This document shows, piece by piece, positions 9,914-20,053 of a DNA stretch of 64,000 nt. Under the pieces are notes generated by a model that worked only from the letters and a program-made list of their open reading frames with translations, was not told where the DNA came from and did not search any database. Within the stretch, counting starts at the first letter, position 1, and every line of letters starts with the position of its first letter. The translations under genes and the position numbers were made by a program. The stretch comes from Fuchsiella alkaliacetigena (GTDB lineage Bacteria; Bacillota; Halanaerobiia; Halobacteroidales; Acetohalobiaceae), in the NCBI RefSeq assembly GCF_023227765.1, contig NZ_JALKBZ010000007.1, positions 1-64,000 of the forward strand, given 5' to 3'.

Positions 9914-9947
9914 AATAAAAAAATCCGCAGCTACTAAATGTAACCGC
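9914..9947 (-). terminator. terminator after the BTAD response regulator
   Basis: On the minus strand GCGGTTA and TAGCTGC pair (with G-T pairs) around a short loop, followed by GGATTTTTTTATTT. This separates the regulator from the truncated receiver downstream. Confidence 0.5.
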
Positions 9948-9956
9948 AGGCCCTAT

Positions 9957-11045
9957 TTAAAAGTCCATCTGTGGTTCAATACCAAACTCCTTTTGTAATC
10001 TCGATTTTAACCTCTGATACTGACGTCTAGCCTTTGTATCTTCACCCAACTCTTTATAGGTCTTAATTAACTTCTGATAAGCAGCCTCAACCAAGAATGT
10101 TTCTTTTATTACCCGTTCTAATAACTTAATAGCTAACTGATACTCTTCTATTTCCAAATAATAATCAGCTACCTTTAAAAGAACATCTTTAAACTTTTCT
10201 TCTAGTTCAGCTCGCAAAGCATAAAGCCAGCTATAAGCTTGCTCCGGTAAGTACTGGCCTTGATATAATTCAGTTAACTTTTTTACTTGCTCGATATTAG
10301 CCTCAATATCTGTTTTTATTTTATTTACCAACTTCTCAAACTCAAGTACATCCCATTTAATATGCTCCATATTCAATTTATAGTAGCCTCGCTTACTGAA
10401 AACAATCTCCTTAAATCCTAAGCTCTTAATCAGCTTTCGCAAACTATAAACTGTAGTATATAAAATAGCTACTGCTTTCTCAGGATCCTTATTAGACCAT
10501 AAAGCTTCAACAATCTTATCACTGCTTACAAAATTCCCCCGATGATATAATAAATATAAAAAAAGCTCCTTACTTTTAGCAGTTGGCCAGTTTAGACTTA
10601 TTTCCTCCCCTTGCGTAAAGAGTCTAAAGTGCCCTAAAGAAAAAACATTTAACCTAAAATCTTTATTATTAACAGTCTTTTGGGAGACTGACAAGCGAGA
10701 AATAGTCTTTTGGAAACGCTCTTCAGTAATAGGCTTTAATAGATAATCAAGAGCATTTAACTCAAAGGCTTCCACCGCATAACTATCATAAGCTGTAATA
10801 AAAACAATATCTATCCCCTCATCAATCTCCAAGATCCTTTCCGCTAACTCTAGGCCATTACAATCTGGCATTTCAATATCTAAAAATACTAATTCAGGGC
10901 TTATTTTATTTTCTCTAATTTCAGTTAAACAGTTATCAGGATTACTGTAATCCCCCACTAACTTCAATCCATTAGCTTGAATTACAAACTCCTTCATTCT
11001 CCCTAAAGCATGGGGTTCATCATCAACTACCACTGTATCTAACAT
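9957..11045 (-). CDS. response regulator with OmpR-type winged helix and BTAD (SARP-like) domain
   Basis: 362 aa. The receiver spans residues 1-120 (VVDDE, Asp in LVFLDIEMPDCNG, Lys in LLKPIT). A winged-helix DNA-binding domain at about 140-235 contains WPTAKSKELFLYLLYHRG and the wing SKRGYYKLN. A helical BTAD domain makes up the C terminus (YLPEQAYSWLYALRAELEE; LLERVIKETFLVEAAY). Such regulators are usually paired with LytS/YesM-type kinases, and one lies two genes upstream. I choose ATG 11045 because GGAGGGG precedes it and the receiver begins there. It starts 13 bases after the GGDEF gene stop, so it is in that operon. Confidence 0.88.
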   Translation of the reverse strand: MLDTVVVDDEPHALGRMKEFVIQANGLKLVGDYSNPDNCLTEIRENKISPELVFLDIEMPDCNGLELAERILEIDEGIDIVFITAYDSYAVEAFELNALDYLLKPITEERFQKTISRLSVSQKTVNNKDFRLNVFSLGHFRLFTQGEEISLNWPTAKSKELFLYLLYHRGNFVSSDKIVEALWSNKDPEKAVAILYTTVYSLRKLIKSLGFKEIVFSKRGYYKLNMEHIKWDVLEFEKLVNKIKTDIEANIEQVKKLTELYQGQYLPEQAYSWLYALRAELEEKFKDVLLKVADYYLEIEEYQLAIKLLERVIKETFLVEAAYQKLIKTYKELGEDTKARRQYQRLKSRLQKEFGIEPQMDF

Positions 11046-11058
11046 AAGCAACCCCTCC

Positions 11059-12567
11059 TTACTCCCCACTTCCATTATATAAAATATAATCCTGCTGTTC
11101 TTTTTTAGCCTTATACATAGCATAGTCTGCCTTTTTAATAAGTTCCTCTAACTCCCTACCATCATCAGGATAAATACTAATTCCCACACTAATGCTAATA
11201 AAAAACTTACTTTCTCCTACAGTTAAGGGCTCTCTAAACTCTTCCATAACTCTATCTGCTACCTTAATAGCTCCCTCTTGAGAATTAATTCCACTAACCG
11301 CTATAGTAAACTCATCTCCTCCCAGTCTAGATACAATATCCTGTTTCCGTAAGCTACTTTTTAATCTATTAGCTATTTCCTTAAGTATTTTATCCCCTGT
11401 ACCATGGCCAAAGTTATCATTTATTTCCTTGAACTTATCAACATCTAAAAATAAAATAGCTAATTTTTCTCTCTTCTTTTGAGCAGTTTTTATTAGTTTA
11501 TCAAATTTTCCTGCAAATGACTTTCGATTTGCTAAGCCTGTTAACTGGTCCTGATAAGCCAGTTGCTCAAACTCCCTTAATAAATAAGTTGTCATTATAA
11601 TAAAAATCACAAAAACTGCTATCATAATTAAAGCATTAATTAAAAATAAACGACGATGTTCATTAATTTCATCCCACATCACCTGATCATTATAAGTAAT
11701 ACCAACCACATAAGAGTTCCATTGTTGCTGATCATCATCTCCAGAAACTAAAGCTGGAAAAAATTTATGAATATAATTAGTACCTTCTGATTGAATAACT
11801 GTACTTTGCACTTCATTACTTAGAACAGAACGTCTTACTAGTTCTTCTTTAGGTTCAGGAACATCTGGATCTAACCCTTTACTGCTCCTTAACTTAGCAA
11901 CCCCCTTTTCAATAGGCTCAACACTAAAAAATGAAATTTCCTCCACCATTTCGTACTCTTCCGTTAACTCAGTTGCATCACCAAATATATCTAGATTTTG
12001 GAGGACGGGAAATCTTTTTTGGACTTCAATGCTTAACTCTAATATATACTTATTATCATGAGTAGGTAAATAACTATATTTTTTTATTTCCCCCTCTTTG
12101 GTTGATAAATCAAGTCGATCAACTACAAATGAATCTCCTTCTAAGCGCTCTCTTAATACCTGAGCAAAACCAGTATATTTTGAAAAATCAAGACCAAGAT
12201 CTTTTTGATAAGTTGTTTTAATTATCTTCAAATCACTGTCAACAATATAAATATCGTAATCACCGAACTTTTCTTTTAACTTCTCCAAGTCCCAATCCAT
12301 AACCTCTGGATTCCGCTTATACTTATCTCTCATTACTTGAGAATACTCTTTCATTTCTTGATTTAACTGTTGTTCAGCAATTTTATAGGAGTCATTAATA
12401 TGATTTATAGTCTGTAAAATACTCTTTTCTACTAGTTGCTGACGATGACTATATTTATCTTTAATTACCTCTTTAGTACTCCGATAATTGGTGTAGGAGA
12501 TAAATACTATACTTAAAAAAAGTACTACAATAATAATATATTTAAATCTTTCAAAAAAGTCTTTCAT
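11059..12567 (-). CDS. membrane diguanylate cyclase with extracytoplasmic sensor domain
   Basis: 502 aa. Two membrane segments (about 10-27 and 309-330) bracket a roughly 280-residue extracytoplasmic region rich in charged residues that I cannot assign to a family with confidence. The GGDEF domain fills the C terminus: intact GGDEF in SRLGGDEFTIAV and DLTGLANR-like LTGLANRKSF at its start. The RxxD inhibitory site (RKQD) stands five residues before GGDEF, which predicts a catalytically active cyclase under product feedback. It lies 4 bases after the upstream kinase, so kinase, cyclase and BTAD regulator are one transcript. Confidence 0.9.
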   Translation of the reverse strand: MKDFFERFKYIIIVVLFLSIVFISYTNYRSTKEVIKDKYSHRQQLVEKSILQTINHINDSYKIAEQQLNQEMKEYSQVMRDKYKRNPEVMDWDLEKLKEKFGDYDIYIVDSDLKIIKTTYQKDLGLDFSKYTGFAQVLRERLEGDSFVVDRLDLSTKEGEIKKYSYLPTHDNKYILELSIEVQKRFPVLQNLDIFGDATELTEEYEMVEEISFFSVEPIEKGVAKLRSSKGLDPDVPEPKEELVRRSVLSNEVQSTVIQSEGTNYIHKFFPALVSGDDDQQQWNSYVVGITYNDQVMWDEINEHRRLFLINALIMIAVFVIFIIMTTYLLREFEQLAYQDQLTGLANRKSFAGKFDKLIKTAQKKREKLAILFLDVDKFKEINDNFGHGTGDKILKEIANRLKSSLRKQDIVSRLGGDEFTIAVSGINSQEGAIKVADRVMEEFREPLTVGESKFFISISVGISIYPDDGRELEELIKKADYAMYKAKKEQQDYILYNGSGE

Positions 12568-12571
12568 CAGC

Positions 12572-14599
12572 TTAACTCCCTTCTCGTCTAAACTTATCCT
12601 CAGGTATTTTGAACTCTACAGTAGTTCCCTGCTTTAGACTGCTATTTATCTTTAACTCTTGATTATAAAGCTTCTTTAATCTCTTATTTATATTTTCTAA
12701 TCCTATTTTCCGACGTCCCTTACTCTCAGTTGTCAATAAATTAGCTAGCTCTTCTTCTGTCATCCCTATTCCATCATCTATAACTTTAATTACAAAGAAT
12801 TTCTCTCTTCTACTTATATTAATTTCTACACTTCCCCCTTCTTTCCTCTTTAAAACACCATGTTTAACTGCATTTTCGACTAAAGGTTGTAAAATCAAGG
12901 GAGGAACCCCAAAGGATAAGCCTTCTTCTACTTTATACCTTACTTTTACTCTATCTCCAAAACGAGCTTGTTGAATAGTTAGATAAAAATTAACTAATTC
13001 CAGCTCTTTATCAATTGATACCAGGCGATTTAAACTTTCAAAATCAAAGCTATAACGTAAATAGTTAGCCAAATCCAAAATTAAATCGCGGGCCCGTTCA
13101 GAATTATGTTCACACAAAAAAGCAATAGTATCTAAGGTATTATATAAAAAGTGAGGTTTAATCTGGGCCCTAAGAAAGTCCTGCTCCCACTCAATGCTTT
13201 CCTCAACCTTGGCCTTTAAAGTAATTAAAGTTCTTACTCTAGCTTTTAGTTCGCTGATCTCAAAAGGCTCCTTAATAAAGTCATTAATCCCCACCTCAAA
13301 ACCACTAATCAGATTCTGAGGACTGCTCCGCGAAACCATAACCAGTATAGGTAGTTCAAATAACCTAAAACGCTCCCGGATTTCTTGACAAAGTTCAAGA
13401 GTAAATTCATCAAGAGCAAATAAATTTAGAATCACCAGCGCTACTTCGCTATTCAACTCCTCTAGGGCCCGCTTTTTATCTTTAACTGTTTTGATAAAGT
13501 AATTTTCCTGCGCCAAAATATTCTTTAAAGAGTTAATCTTATTGACTTGATCACCAACTATTAAAATATACTTTCCCTGCGGCAATAAGTCACCTTCCCT
13601 ATCAATTTCATTTTTACTTATTTCACTAAGCGTAGCTAACTGGGTATTCGCTTCCTCTAACTCATAGAAGTCATTATATTCAGAGCCCGGCAAAGTAACT
13701 ACTATAACTAATAACTTATTAGCTAATTTTTTTATCTGCAAATCTCCCTCTTGGAAGCTAATTAACTGTTGAGTTATACTCTGCTTTAAATCACTTTTAT
13801 TTAATATAAACTCTGCCTCCTGCTCTAATCCAGCTCTATAATCCTGATATTTAAAAAGAATATTAGCAGCTGTAGTTTCTAAGCTAATTTCAACCTTAGC
13901 ATCTACTTTTTCAGCTTTAAAAAATATTACTCCCTCTTCTATATACTCACATACATTACCTAAAAGATTATAAAAAATCTGAATTAATTGGTTTTGATCA
14001 GCAATAACCATAATCTCATTCGGCTCAATATTATTTTCAAATTCAATCTCTTTATCAGCCACAAAAGGCTCGAAAAGCTCTATTATATAATTTATAATTT
14101 CATGAGCTTCTAAATGCTCCAGATTTAAATCAATATTTCCCTGCTTGATATCCACATAATCCACAAAGTTATCCAACATATAAGTTAAGCCTTTTCCAGT
14201 TTTGATTATTGAGGCTAAGTCCTCTTTCGATTGTTCTAGCAAAAAAGGAGATACCTTGCGAATAACAGATTCAGCAGCAGAAATGATATTATTGATAGGT
14301 AATTTTAGTTCCTGAGAAGTACTGGAAATAAACTGATCCTTAAACCTATCCACCTTTGATAACAAAAGATTTTTTTGCTGCAACTCTTTAGACAGTGACT
14401 CTATTTGAGTAAATAACTTGATAAGAAAGTTACCAAGAATAAAAAATTGAATTATTAGCAAAATAAATAAGCCTAAATATAAATAATAACTAGTATTAAA
14501 TAAAGACTTATTATTTGCAAAAACTATTAAAACTAAAAAAGTTAGTAGTATGGAAGCAATTATAAATATCACCATTAATTTATTTTTCTTTTTTCCCAT
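12572..14599 (-). CDS. LytS/YesM-type sensor kinase carrying a degenerate HisKA kinase and a pseudo-receiver
   Basis: 675 aa. Two N-terminal membrane helices are followed by a HisKA-like segment FISSTSQELKLPINNI, in which the phospho-acceptor His of the usual SHELRTPL motif is Gln. A degenerate ATPase region without clear G boxes comes next. A receiver-like domain (about 345-465) has Asn where the phosphorylated Asp should be (VILNLFALDE). The last 200 residues are an intact LytS-type kinase: His in AQIKPHFLYNTLDTIAF, N box in LILQPLVENAVKHGV and G box DDGIGMT. I infer that only the C-terminal kinase transfers phosphate and the rest acts as scaffold or sensor. ATG 14599 has AGGAG 7 bases upstream; the BTAD regulator is the likely partner. 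Confidence 0.85.
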   Translation of the reverse strand: MGKKKNKLMVIFIIASILLTFLVLIVFANNKSLFNTSYYLYLGLFILLIIQFFILGNFLIKLFTQIESLSKELQQKNLLLSKVDRFKDQFISSTSQELKLPINNIISAAESVIRKVSPFLLEQSKEDLASIIKTGKGLTYMLDNFVDYVDIKQGNIDLNLEHLEAHEIINYIIELFEPFVADKEIEFENNIEPNEIMVIADQNQLIQIFYNLLGNVCEYIEEGVIFFKAEKVDAKVEISLETTAANILFKYQDYRAGLEQEAEFILNKSDLKQSITQQLISFQEGDLQIKKLANKLLVIVVTLPGSEYNDFYELEEANTQLATLSEISKNEIDREGDLLPQGKYILIVGDQVNKINSLKNILAQENYFIKTVKDKKRALEELNSEVALVILNLFALDEFTLELCQEIRERFRLFELPILVMVSRSSPQNLISGFEVGINDFIKEPFEISELKARVRTLITLKAKVEESIEWEQDFLRAQIKPHFLYNTLDTIAFLCEHNSERARDLILDLANYLRYSFDFESLNRLVSIDKELELVNFYLTIQQARFGDRVKVRYKVEEGLSFGVPPLILQPLVENAVKHGVLKRKEGGSVEINISRREKFFVIKVIDDGIGMTEEELANLLTTESKGRRKIGLENINKRLKKLYNQELKINSSLKQGTTVEFKIPEDKFRREGS

Positions 14600-14650
14600 T
14601 TTATAACTCCTAATCAAAATTTATAGACCTCTATTTTACTTCTGCTTACT

Positions 14651-15136
14651 CTAAAAAAGAAGAATATAGAGATACCAGCTAATCATTATCAGTTGTAATC
14701 CAATCTTAATCACACTACTACTAAAAAAAGCCATTACCGTACCTAGGGCCCTATTCCAAGCCACATCTCCCCCAACCTTTTCTCCCAAAAAGCTTACTAC
14801 AAAAACCAGTACAAAGGGCCCTACTATAATGCCAATCGGACCTATGACTAAAGGCCCAGCTAATAAACCTATACTTCCAGCCAAGATCGTCCATCTCGTA
14901 CCACCCTCTTTTTTAATAAAAAAACTATTAACAATAAAGTCCGAACTTAAGGCCAGCAAGGTAATCACTAACATTGCCAGCCAAAAGCTAGTCGGCAGAG
15001 CTAAAGGTGGCTCAAAAAATCTACTTAGAAAAAAGGCAACCCATAAAGGAATAGTATCGGGGATAAAAGGCACCACCACTCCTACTAAACTAATTATAAA
15101 TAAGAGAAGTATTATAATTGCTAAAATAATATTCAT
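14651..15136 (-). CDS. DUF456 family membrane protein
   Basis: 161 aa, four or five hydrophobic helices with the Gly/Pro-rich core typical of DUF456 (LVGVVVPFIPDTIPLW near the start; GPLVIGPIGIIVGPFVLVFV in the middle). Function is unknown for the family. GGAGG precedes the ATG, and 16 bases separate it from the Cache kinase upstream, so it appears co-transcribed with signalling genes though nothing links it to signalling. Confidence 0.8.
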   Translation of the reverse strand: MNIILAIIILLLFIISLVGVVVPFIPDTIPLWVAFFLSRFFEPPLALPTSFWLAMLVITLLALSSDFIVNSFFIKKEGGTRWTILAGSIGLLAGPLVIGPIGIIVGPFVLVFVVSFLGEKVGGDVAWNRALGTVMAFFSSSVIKIGLQLIMISWYLYILLF

Positions 15137-15152
15137 ATTTTCCTCCCTAATT

Positions 15153-18100
15153 TTAACTGCTTAAATCCTTTAGCTTAGATAAAATAGAAAGAGCTGCTTG
15201 ATAATCAAAGTTATCCAAGGACTCCTTCAATAGTTCAAACTGCTCAATAACCTCTTCCTGTTCAGGTAGCTCCGTAGCTATACTTGCTAAAAACTCTTCT
15301 CTAACAAAGCTATTATCCTCTAACTTATTCTCTAAATCAGCTAACAGCTGATAAAATCTTTTAGCATCTCCCTTACTGATCTCTCCTACTTCTTCCTGCT
15401 CATTATAATCTTCAAGCAGATCAGTAATATAGCTTTCCACTAAGGCTAATTCCGCTTCCAACTCTTCTATAGCCTGTTCCGAAAACTTTCCTTCTTGTAT
15501 CTGCTGGCATAACTTAGCAACTTGATTAGCTCCAATATTAGCAGCTGTACCTTTAAGGCTATGAGCCTCTTCCTTAATAAGTTGCTGATCCCCCTCTAAA
15601 GATGCCTTCTTTATCTTGGCAAGCGATTCTTTATTCATTTCTAAAAACCTATTTAAAAGCTTAAAATATAGATTGCGATTATCATTTACTCTCTTTAATC
15701 CTGCTTCAACATCTAAGTTAGATAAATTATCAACAATATCAACTTCCCTAACCTTACTTTCAAACGAAATACCATCATTTATCCACTTTGATAATTTAAG
15801 CAAAAATTCCTGAGGCATAAAAGGTTTAGAGATATAATCATTCATCCCAACTTCCAGACAGTGTTCTTTATCTTCTAGCATAGCGTGAGCTGTTATAGCA
15901 ATAATAGGTATATCTTGATTTTTGGAATCAGCTCTAATTATTTTTGTTGCCTCGTAACCATCCATTACAGGCATCTGTACATCCATCAGTATTAAATCAA
16001 AATCTTCTTCCTTCACCTTTTCAACTGCTTCCTCTCCATTCTCGACTACACTAACCTGCAAACCAACATCCTCCATTAGCTCCTTAGCAATTTCCTGATT
16101 AATCAAATTATCCTCAACAAGTAATACAGAAAAGCCAGCTAAGCTTTGCTCCTGCAGCTCACTTATTTGACCCTGTTGATCCGTTAAAGAAAAAAGATGC
16201 TCTTGCTGGCCAAAAACCTTAATAATAACATTAAATAATACAGATTGATTAACAGGCTTGACTAGAAAACCTTCTAATCCAAGAGATTCTGCCTTTTCTT
16301 TCACTGCATCATTTTCATAAGCCGTAACCATAATTATTGCCGGCCTTTTCTTTAATTCTAATCTCTTTTTAATCCACTGAGCTACTTCCAAACCATCAAC
16401 TTTAGGCAGCTTATAATCAAGTAATACCAAATCATAAGGCTCAGTCTTCCTTTGCTTATTTCCCAATTCAAGTTCCTCAATAGCCTCTTCTCCACAGCTT
16501 ACTACTCGATAATCATAATTAAAGGAGGTCATTAACTCCTTAAGAACTTCCTGCGAACTAGGATCATCATCGACTATCAATACCTTTAATCCTTCTCTAT
16601 CCAGTAAAAACTCTACTGCCGTTATATCCTCCTGAATAGCAAAACAAAGTGAAAAACTAAAGGTAGAGCCTTTATTTAGCTCACTTTCTACCCAAATCTG
16701 ACCATCCATCAATTCCACTAAGCGTTTACTGATTGAAAGTCCTAAGCCGGTACCACCATACTCTCTACTGGTAGAACTGTCAGCCTGTGAAAACTCCTGA
16801 AATAAATCCTGCTGTTCTTCCGGAGCAATACCTATCCCGGTATCCTTAACAGAAAAAATTATCTCCACTTCTTTTTCTTTGATAGCTACAACATTAACAA
16901 TTAAAGTAACCTCTCCGCTTTCGGTAAACTTAATTGCATTACTAGTCAGATTAATAAGTACCTGCTTTAACCTTAAGGGATCTCCCTCTACATAAGCAGG
17001 AACTTGAGGATCCAAGGCAGCCTTTAACTCCAATCCTTTTTCTTGGGCCTGATAAGTAAACATCTCTACCACATTATTTATTACCTCGTGAATATAAAAG
17101 TTAGTTTCCTCTAGTTCTAAACTACCTGCTTCAATCTTTGAATAGTCTAAAATATCATTAATTATCTTCAATAAATCATCTGAAGATCGTTGAATTTTAC
17201 TAATATACTTTTGTAGCTCTGGGTTCTCACTTTTAGACTTAGCAATATGGCTTAAACCTATTATAGCATTGATAGGGGTTCTAATCTCATGGCTCATATT
17301 AGCCAAAAACTGGCTTTTAGCTCTATTTGCTACTTCAGCTTCCTCTTTAGCAGCTACTAACTCTTCTTCCTTCTCCTTCCTTTCTCTAAGATCAGCTTTT
17401 AATCTATTCTTCATTTTATTCAAAGACTTAATTAAACTAGAAATTTCATCTTTGCCCTTAACCTGCAAATCTTCTACTTCTAAATTACCAGCAGTAATCT
17501 CTTGAGCAAATTTATCTGCTTTAATTATCGGTCCAGTAAAGGTATTAGCTAAAATAGAAACTACAAATCCTACCCCAACAAATAATAACACAGTTATTAA
17601 AATAATCGTTTCTATAACACTAAATACTTCATCTTTAACATCATTTACATAAACTCCAGTACCCAAAATCCAACCCCATTCTTCAAAATGTTCAACATAA
17701 GATATTTTAGGCTCAATTCTATCTTCAACATCGTAATACTGCCATTGATATTCTACAAAACCGCTTCCTTCATTTTCAACTATTTCGGCCATTTCAGTAA
17801 ATAAGCGTATGCCTTCTGGATCTTCAAAGTCACCAATATATTCGCCATCTAAATCAGGTCGAAAAGGGTGCACTATCATTTCTGGTTTGGTGTCCTGAAT
17901 CCAAAAATAATCCTGATTATCCGGGCCATAAGTTAAACCTGCAATTACTTCCCGAGCCCTCCGTTGGGCTTCAACTCTACTCAATTCGCCTTTGCTCTCC
18001 AATTCATAATAGTAGTCCATCACTCCCAAAGCAGCATTAACCATCTCCTGAACCTGAGTCTTCTTTTCATCATAGATATTCCTACTAATAGTAGGAATAA

Positions 18101-18191
18101 TAAAGGTGTTCAGAACTCCTAAAACAACAAATATCAATATGATACTGACCAAAACCAGTTTAGCCTTAACGCTTTTAAAGTTTAGCTTCAT
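15153..18191 (-). CDS. hybrid sensor kinase: single Cache, HAMP, HisKA, ATPase, two receivers, Hpt
   Basis: 1012 aa. A membrane helix (about 11-32), an extracytoplasmic single-Cache (sCache_2-like) domain with [20 protein letters not shown] and [11 protein letters not shown], a second helix (about 195-215) and a HAMP linker lead into the kinase. HisKA has [16 protein letters not shown]; the ATPase has [13 protein letters not shown] and [16 protein letters not shown]. Receiver 1 has Asp in LVLLDYKLP, receiver 2 in [13 protein letters not shown]. The Hpt histidine lies in [15 protein letters not shown]. All phosphorelay residues are present, so it can carry a full His-Asp-His relay and needs an external receiver as output. 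Its ATG overlaps the upstream PP2C regulator stop by 4 bases. Confidence 0.92.
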   Translation of the reverse strand: MKLNFKSVKAKLVLVSIILIFVVLGVLNTFIIPTISRNIYDEKKTQVQEMVNAALGVMDYYYELESKGELSRVEAQRRAREVIAGLTYGPDNQDYFWIQDTKPEMIVHPFRPDLDGEYIGDFEDPEGIRLFTEMAEIVENEGSGFVEYQWQYYDVEDRIEPKISYVEHFEEWGWILGTGVYVNDVKDEVFSVIETIILITVLLFVGVGFVVSILANTFTGPIIKADKFAQEITAGNLEVEDLQVKGKDEISSLIKSLNKMKNRLKADLRERKEKEEELVAAKEEAEVANRAKSQFLANMSHEIRTPINAIIGLSHIAKSKSENPELQKYISKIQRSSDDLLKIINDILDYSKIEAGSLELEETNFYIHEVINNVVEMFTYQAQEKGLELKAALDPQVPAYVEGDPLRLKQVLINLTSNAIKFTESGEVTLIVNVVAIKEKEVEIIFSVKDTGIGIAPEEQQDLFQEFSQADSSTSREYGGTGLGLSISKRLVELMDGQIWVESELNKGSTFSFSLCFAIQEDITAVEFLLDREGLKVLIVDDDPSSQEVLKELMTSFNYDYRVVSCGEEAIEELELGNKQRKTEPYDLVLLDYKLPKVDGLEVAQWIKKRLELKKRPAIIMVTAYENDAVKEKAESLGLEGFLVKPVNQSVLFNVIIKVFGQQEHLFSLTDQQGQISELQEQSLAGFSVLLVEDNLINQEIAKELMEDVGLQVSVVENGEEAVEKVKEEDFDLILMDVQMPVMDGYEATKIIRADSKNQDIPIIAITAHAMLEDKEHCLEVGMNDYISKPFMPQEFLLKLSKWINDGISFESKVREVDIVDNLSNLDVEAGLKRVNDNRNLYFKLLNRFLEMNKESLAKIKKASLEGDQQLIKEEAHSLKGTAANIGANQVAKLCQQIQEGKFSEQAIEELEAELALVESYITDLLEDYNEQEEVGEISKGDAKRFYQLLADLENKLEDNSFVREEFLASIATELPEQEEVIEQFELLKESLDNFDYQAALSILSKLKDLSS

Positions 18192-19786
18192 TCTATCTCC
18201 TCATCTCTTAAAACAAAAAAGGTGATATCATCCTGACCAACTAAACTACCAGTAAATTCTTTAAAGTCTTGATTAACCTTATCCACAATTTGCTCCGGCG
18301 AAAGGTCATGATTTCTAACTAAAACCCTTTTCAAACTCTCTTCTCCGTATCTCTCTTCGGCAACTACTTCCTCAATCAATCCATCAGTAGTTAAAAAGAT
18401 CGTATTTCCAGTTAAGTCCACCTTTTGTTGACAGTCCGAAATACCCAATTCCCTATATACCTCTTTATAAATCGCTGAAGAAATAGGTAGTCCACAGCAA
18501 GAAAGAGAAGAAAGCTCACCATCTTTACTAATTATTATTGGCGGAACCTGAATACCTGCATTAGCAAAAATGAACTCCTGTTCTTTAATATCTAAAACTC
18601 CCAACAAGAGACAGATAAAGTAATCGCCTGGAAAGTCTTCTTCATTATATCTAGTTGCTACGTAACTAATTATCTTAACTGGACTTAATATCCTATCTTC
18701 ATCATGTTCATACAACAAATAATTATTAATTGTCTCTCGCAAAAATATATTTAACATAGAACCATCTAACCCATGACCACTTACATCAGCTAAATAAACA
18801 AGTAGTTGTTCTCCTAGTTTGATTGCATTATAAAAGTCACCACCCAGTTTATCGGCTGGCTGAAAATAGGCAGCATAGGATAAACCCTCAACCGCAGGTA
18901 GCTCATCTGGTAAGAATTGCTGATGTAATTCAATTCCTTTCTCAAACTCTGTTTCTAAATCATTGTATAACTTTGCTAACTCTAAATTCTTCTTTTCAAT
19001 CTCTATTTCTTTTTCTTTCCGTTTCGTAATATCTCTATAACTCTGTAAAATCCCCTTTAATTCTCCCTGGTCATTTCTATAAGGAACTACAGTAACTATA
19101 AAGTATCTTTCTTCCCCAGCTAAACTAAGTTGAACATCATTCTGAATAAACTCTTTGCCGTTCAGGATTTGAACTAAAGAACATTCCTGCGAATCACAAC
19201 TCCGAGTACAAAGTGAATAGTAACACTTAAAATCGCTATCTTTAAGATTCTCCTTATCCTGACCTTTTAAATAAAGCCTATTTAATTCATCATATTTATC
19301 ATTAGATTTTATAGTATTATAATCTGTATCAATATAGCGAATTCCTTCCGAGGAAAGATCCAGTATCTTATTTAACATCTTTTTTGTTTCCTGCAGTTCT
19401 TTTTTTGTCTGTTGGTACTGGAGATGGTTCCTCACCTTTGTTTTAACTAGGGCCCTACTAAAAGGCTTAGTAATATAATCAATAGCTCCTAGCTTTAAAC
19501 CATGAACCTCATCCTCCTCGCTATCCTTAGCAGTTATGAATATAACAGGTATATTTTGGGTAGCAGATGACCCCTTAAGCCTTTTACAGACCTCATATCC
19601 ATCAAGCCCAGGCATCATAATATCCAATAAAATAATATCAGGTGAATTATTTTTAGCAATTGACAGAGCAGTCTTTCCATCCTTAGCTATCTTTAAATCC
19701 CAATCCTTTAGTATCTCCGCTAATATCTTTATATTTATAGCTTCATCATCGACAATTAGCACTGTTTCCTCTTTTAATTTAGTAAT
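18188..19786 (-). CDS. response regulator with Cys-rich PAS-like domain and SpoIIE-type PP2C phosphatase
   Basis: About 532 aa. The receiver has Asp in DIILLDIMMPGLDGYEVC and Lys in YITKPF. A PAS-like domain (about 140-245) carries four closely spaced Cys in CYYSLCTRSCDSQEC and ends with the typical DITKRK. A coiled coil leads to a PP2C/SpoIIE domain (PADKLGGDFYNAI; LADVSGHGLDGSM; FLTTDGLIEE; QDDITFFV). Output should be dephosphorylation of a Ser/Thr protein such as an anti-sigma antagonist. Start is uncertain: an ATT at 19786 has GGAGGGA 6 bases upstream and gives an N terminus like its sister regulators. The GTG at 19762 has only GAGG 5 bases upstream. Confidence 0.85.
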   Translation of the reverse strand: MTKLKEETVLIVDDEAINIKILAEILKDWDLKIAKDGKTALSIAKNNSPDIILLDIMMPGLDGYEVCKRLKGSSATQNIPVIFITAKDSEEDEVHGLKLGAIDYITKPFSRALVKTKVRNHLQYQQTKKELQETKKMLNKILDLSSEGIRYIDTDYNTIKSNDKYDELNRLYLKGQDKENLKDSDFKCYYSLCTRSCDSQECSLVQILNGKEFIQNDVQLSLAGEERYFIVTVVPYRNDQGELKGILQSYRDITKRKEKEIEIEKKNLELAKLYNDLETEFEKGIELHQQFLPDELPAVEGLSYAAYFQPADKLGGDFYNAIKLGEQLLVYLADVSGHGLDGSMLNIFLRETINNYLLYEHDEDRILSPVKIISYVATRYNEEDFPGDYFICLLLGVLDIKEQEFIFANAGIQVPPIIISKDGELSSLSCCGLPISSAIYKEVYRELGISDCQQKVDLTGNTIFLTTDGLIEEVVAEERYGEESLKRVLVRNHDLSPEQIVDKVNQDFKEFTGSLVGQDDITFFVLRDEEIE

Positions 19787-19982
19787 GGAAGCTCCCTCCT
19801 CATTGTCAATTCATTGCCTGTCTCATTCACTTAAATATCAATAAGCTACTCTTTTATTATACATCAGTTAATTCTTCAACTGCAATAAAATTCAAACTTA
19901 TTTTAAAAATTTTACAACTTCTAATTACATATTTATCTATAGAAAACTAATTTCCTCTATAATTCATTTATAATCAATAAAT

Positions 19983-20016
19983 AAAAAAACATACTCCACA
20001 GCCTTCAGGGAGCATG
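19983..20016 (-). terminator. terminator after the second PP2C regulator
   Basis: Minus strand CATGCTCC and GGAGTATG pair (one G-T) around an 11-base loop, followed by TTTTTTTAT. It ends the transcript that comes from 29.4 kb and leaves about 290 bases before the next gene, of which I can assign nothing else. Confidence 0.75.
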
Positions 20017-20053
20017 CTTTCGAATATTGCCTTTGGCATTCCATACCTTGCTT

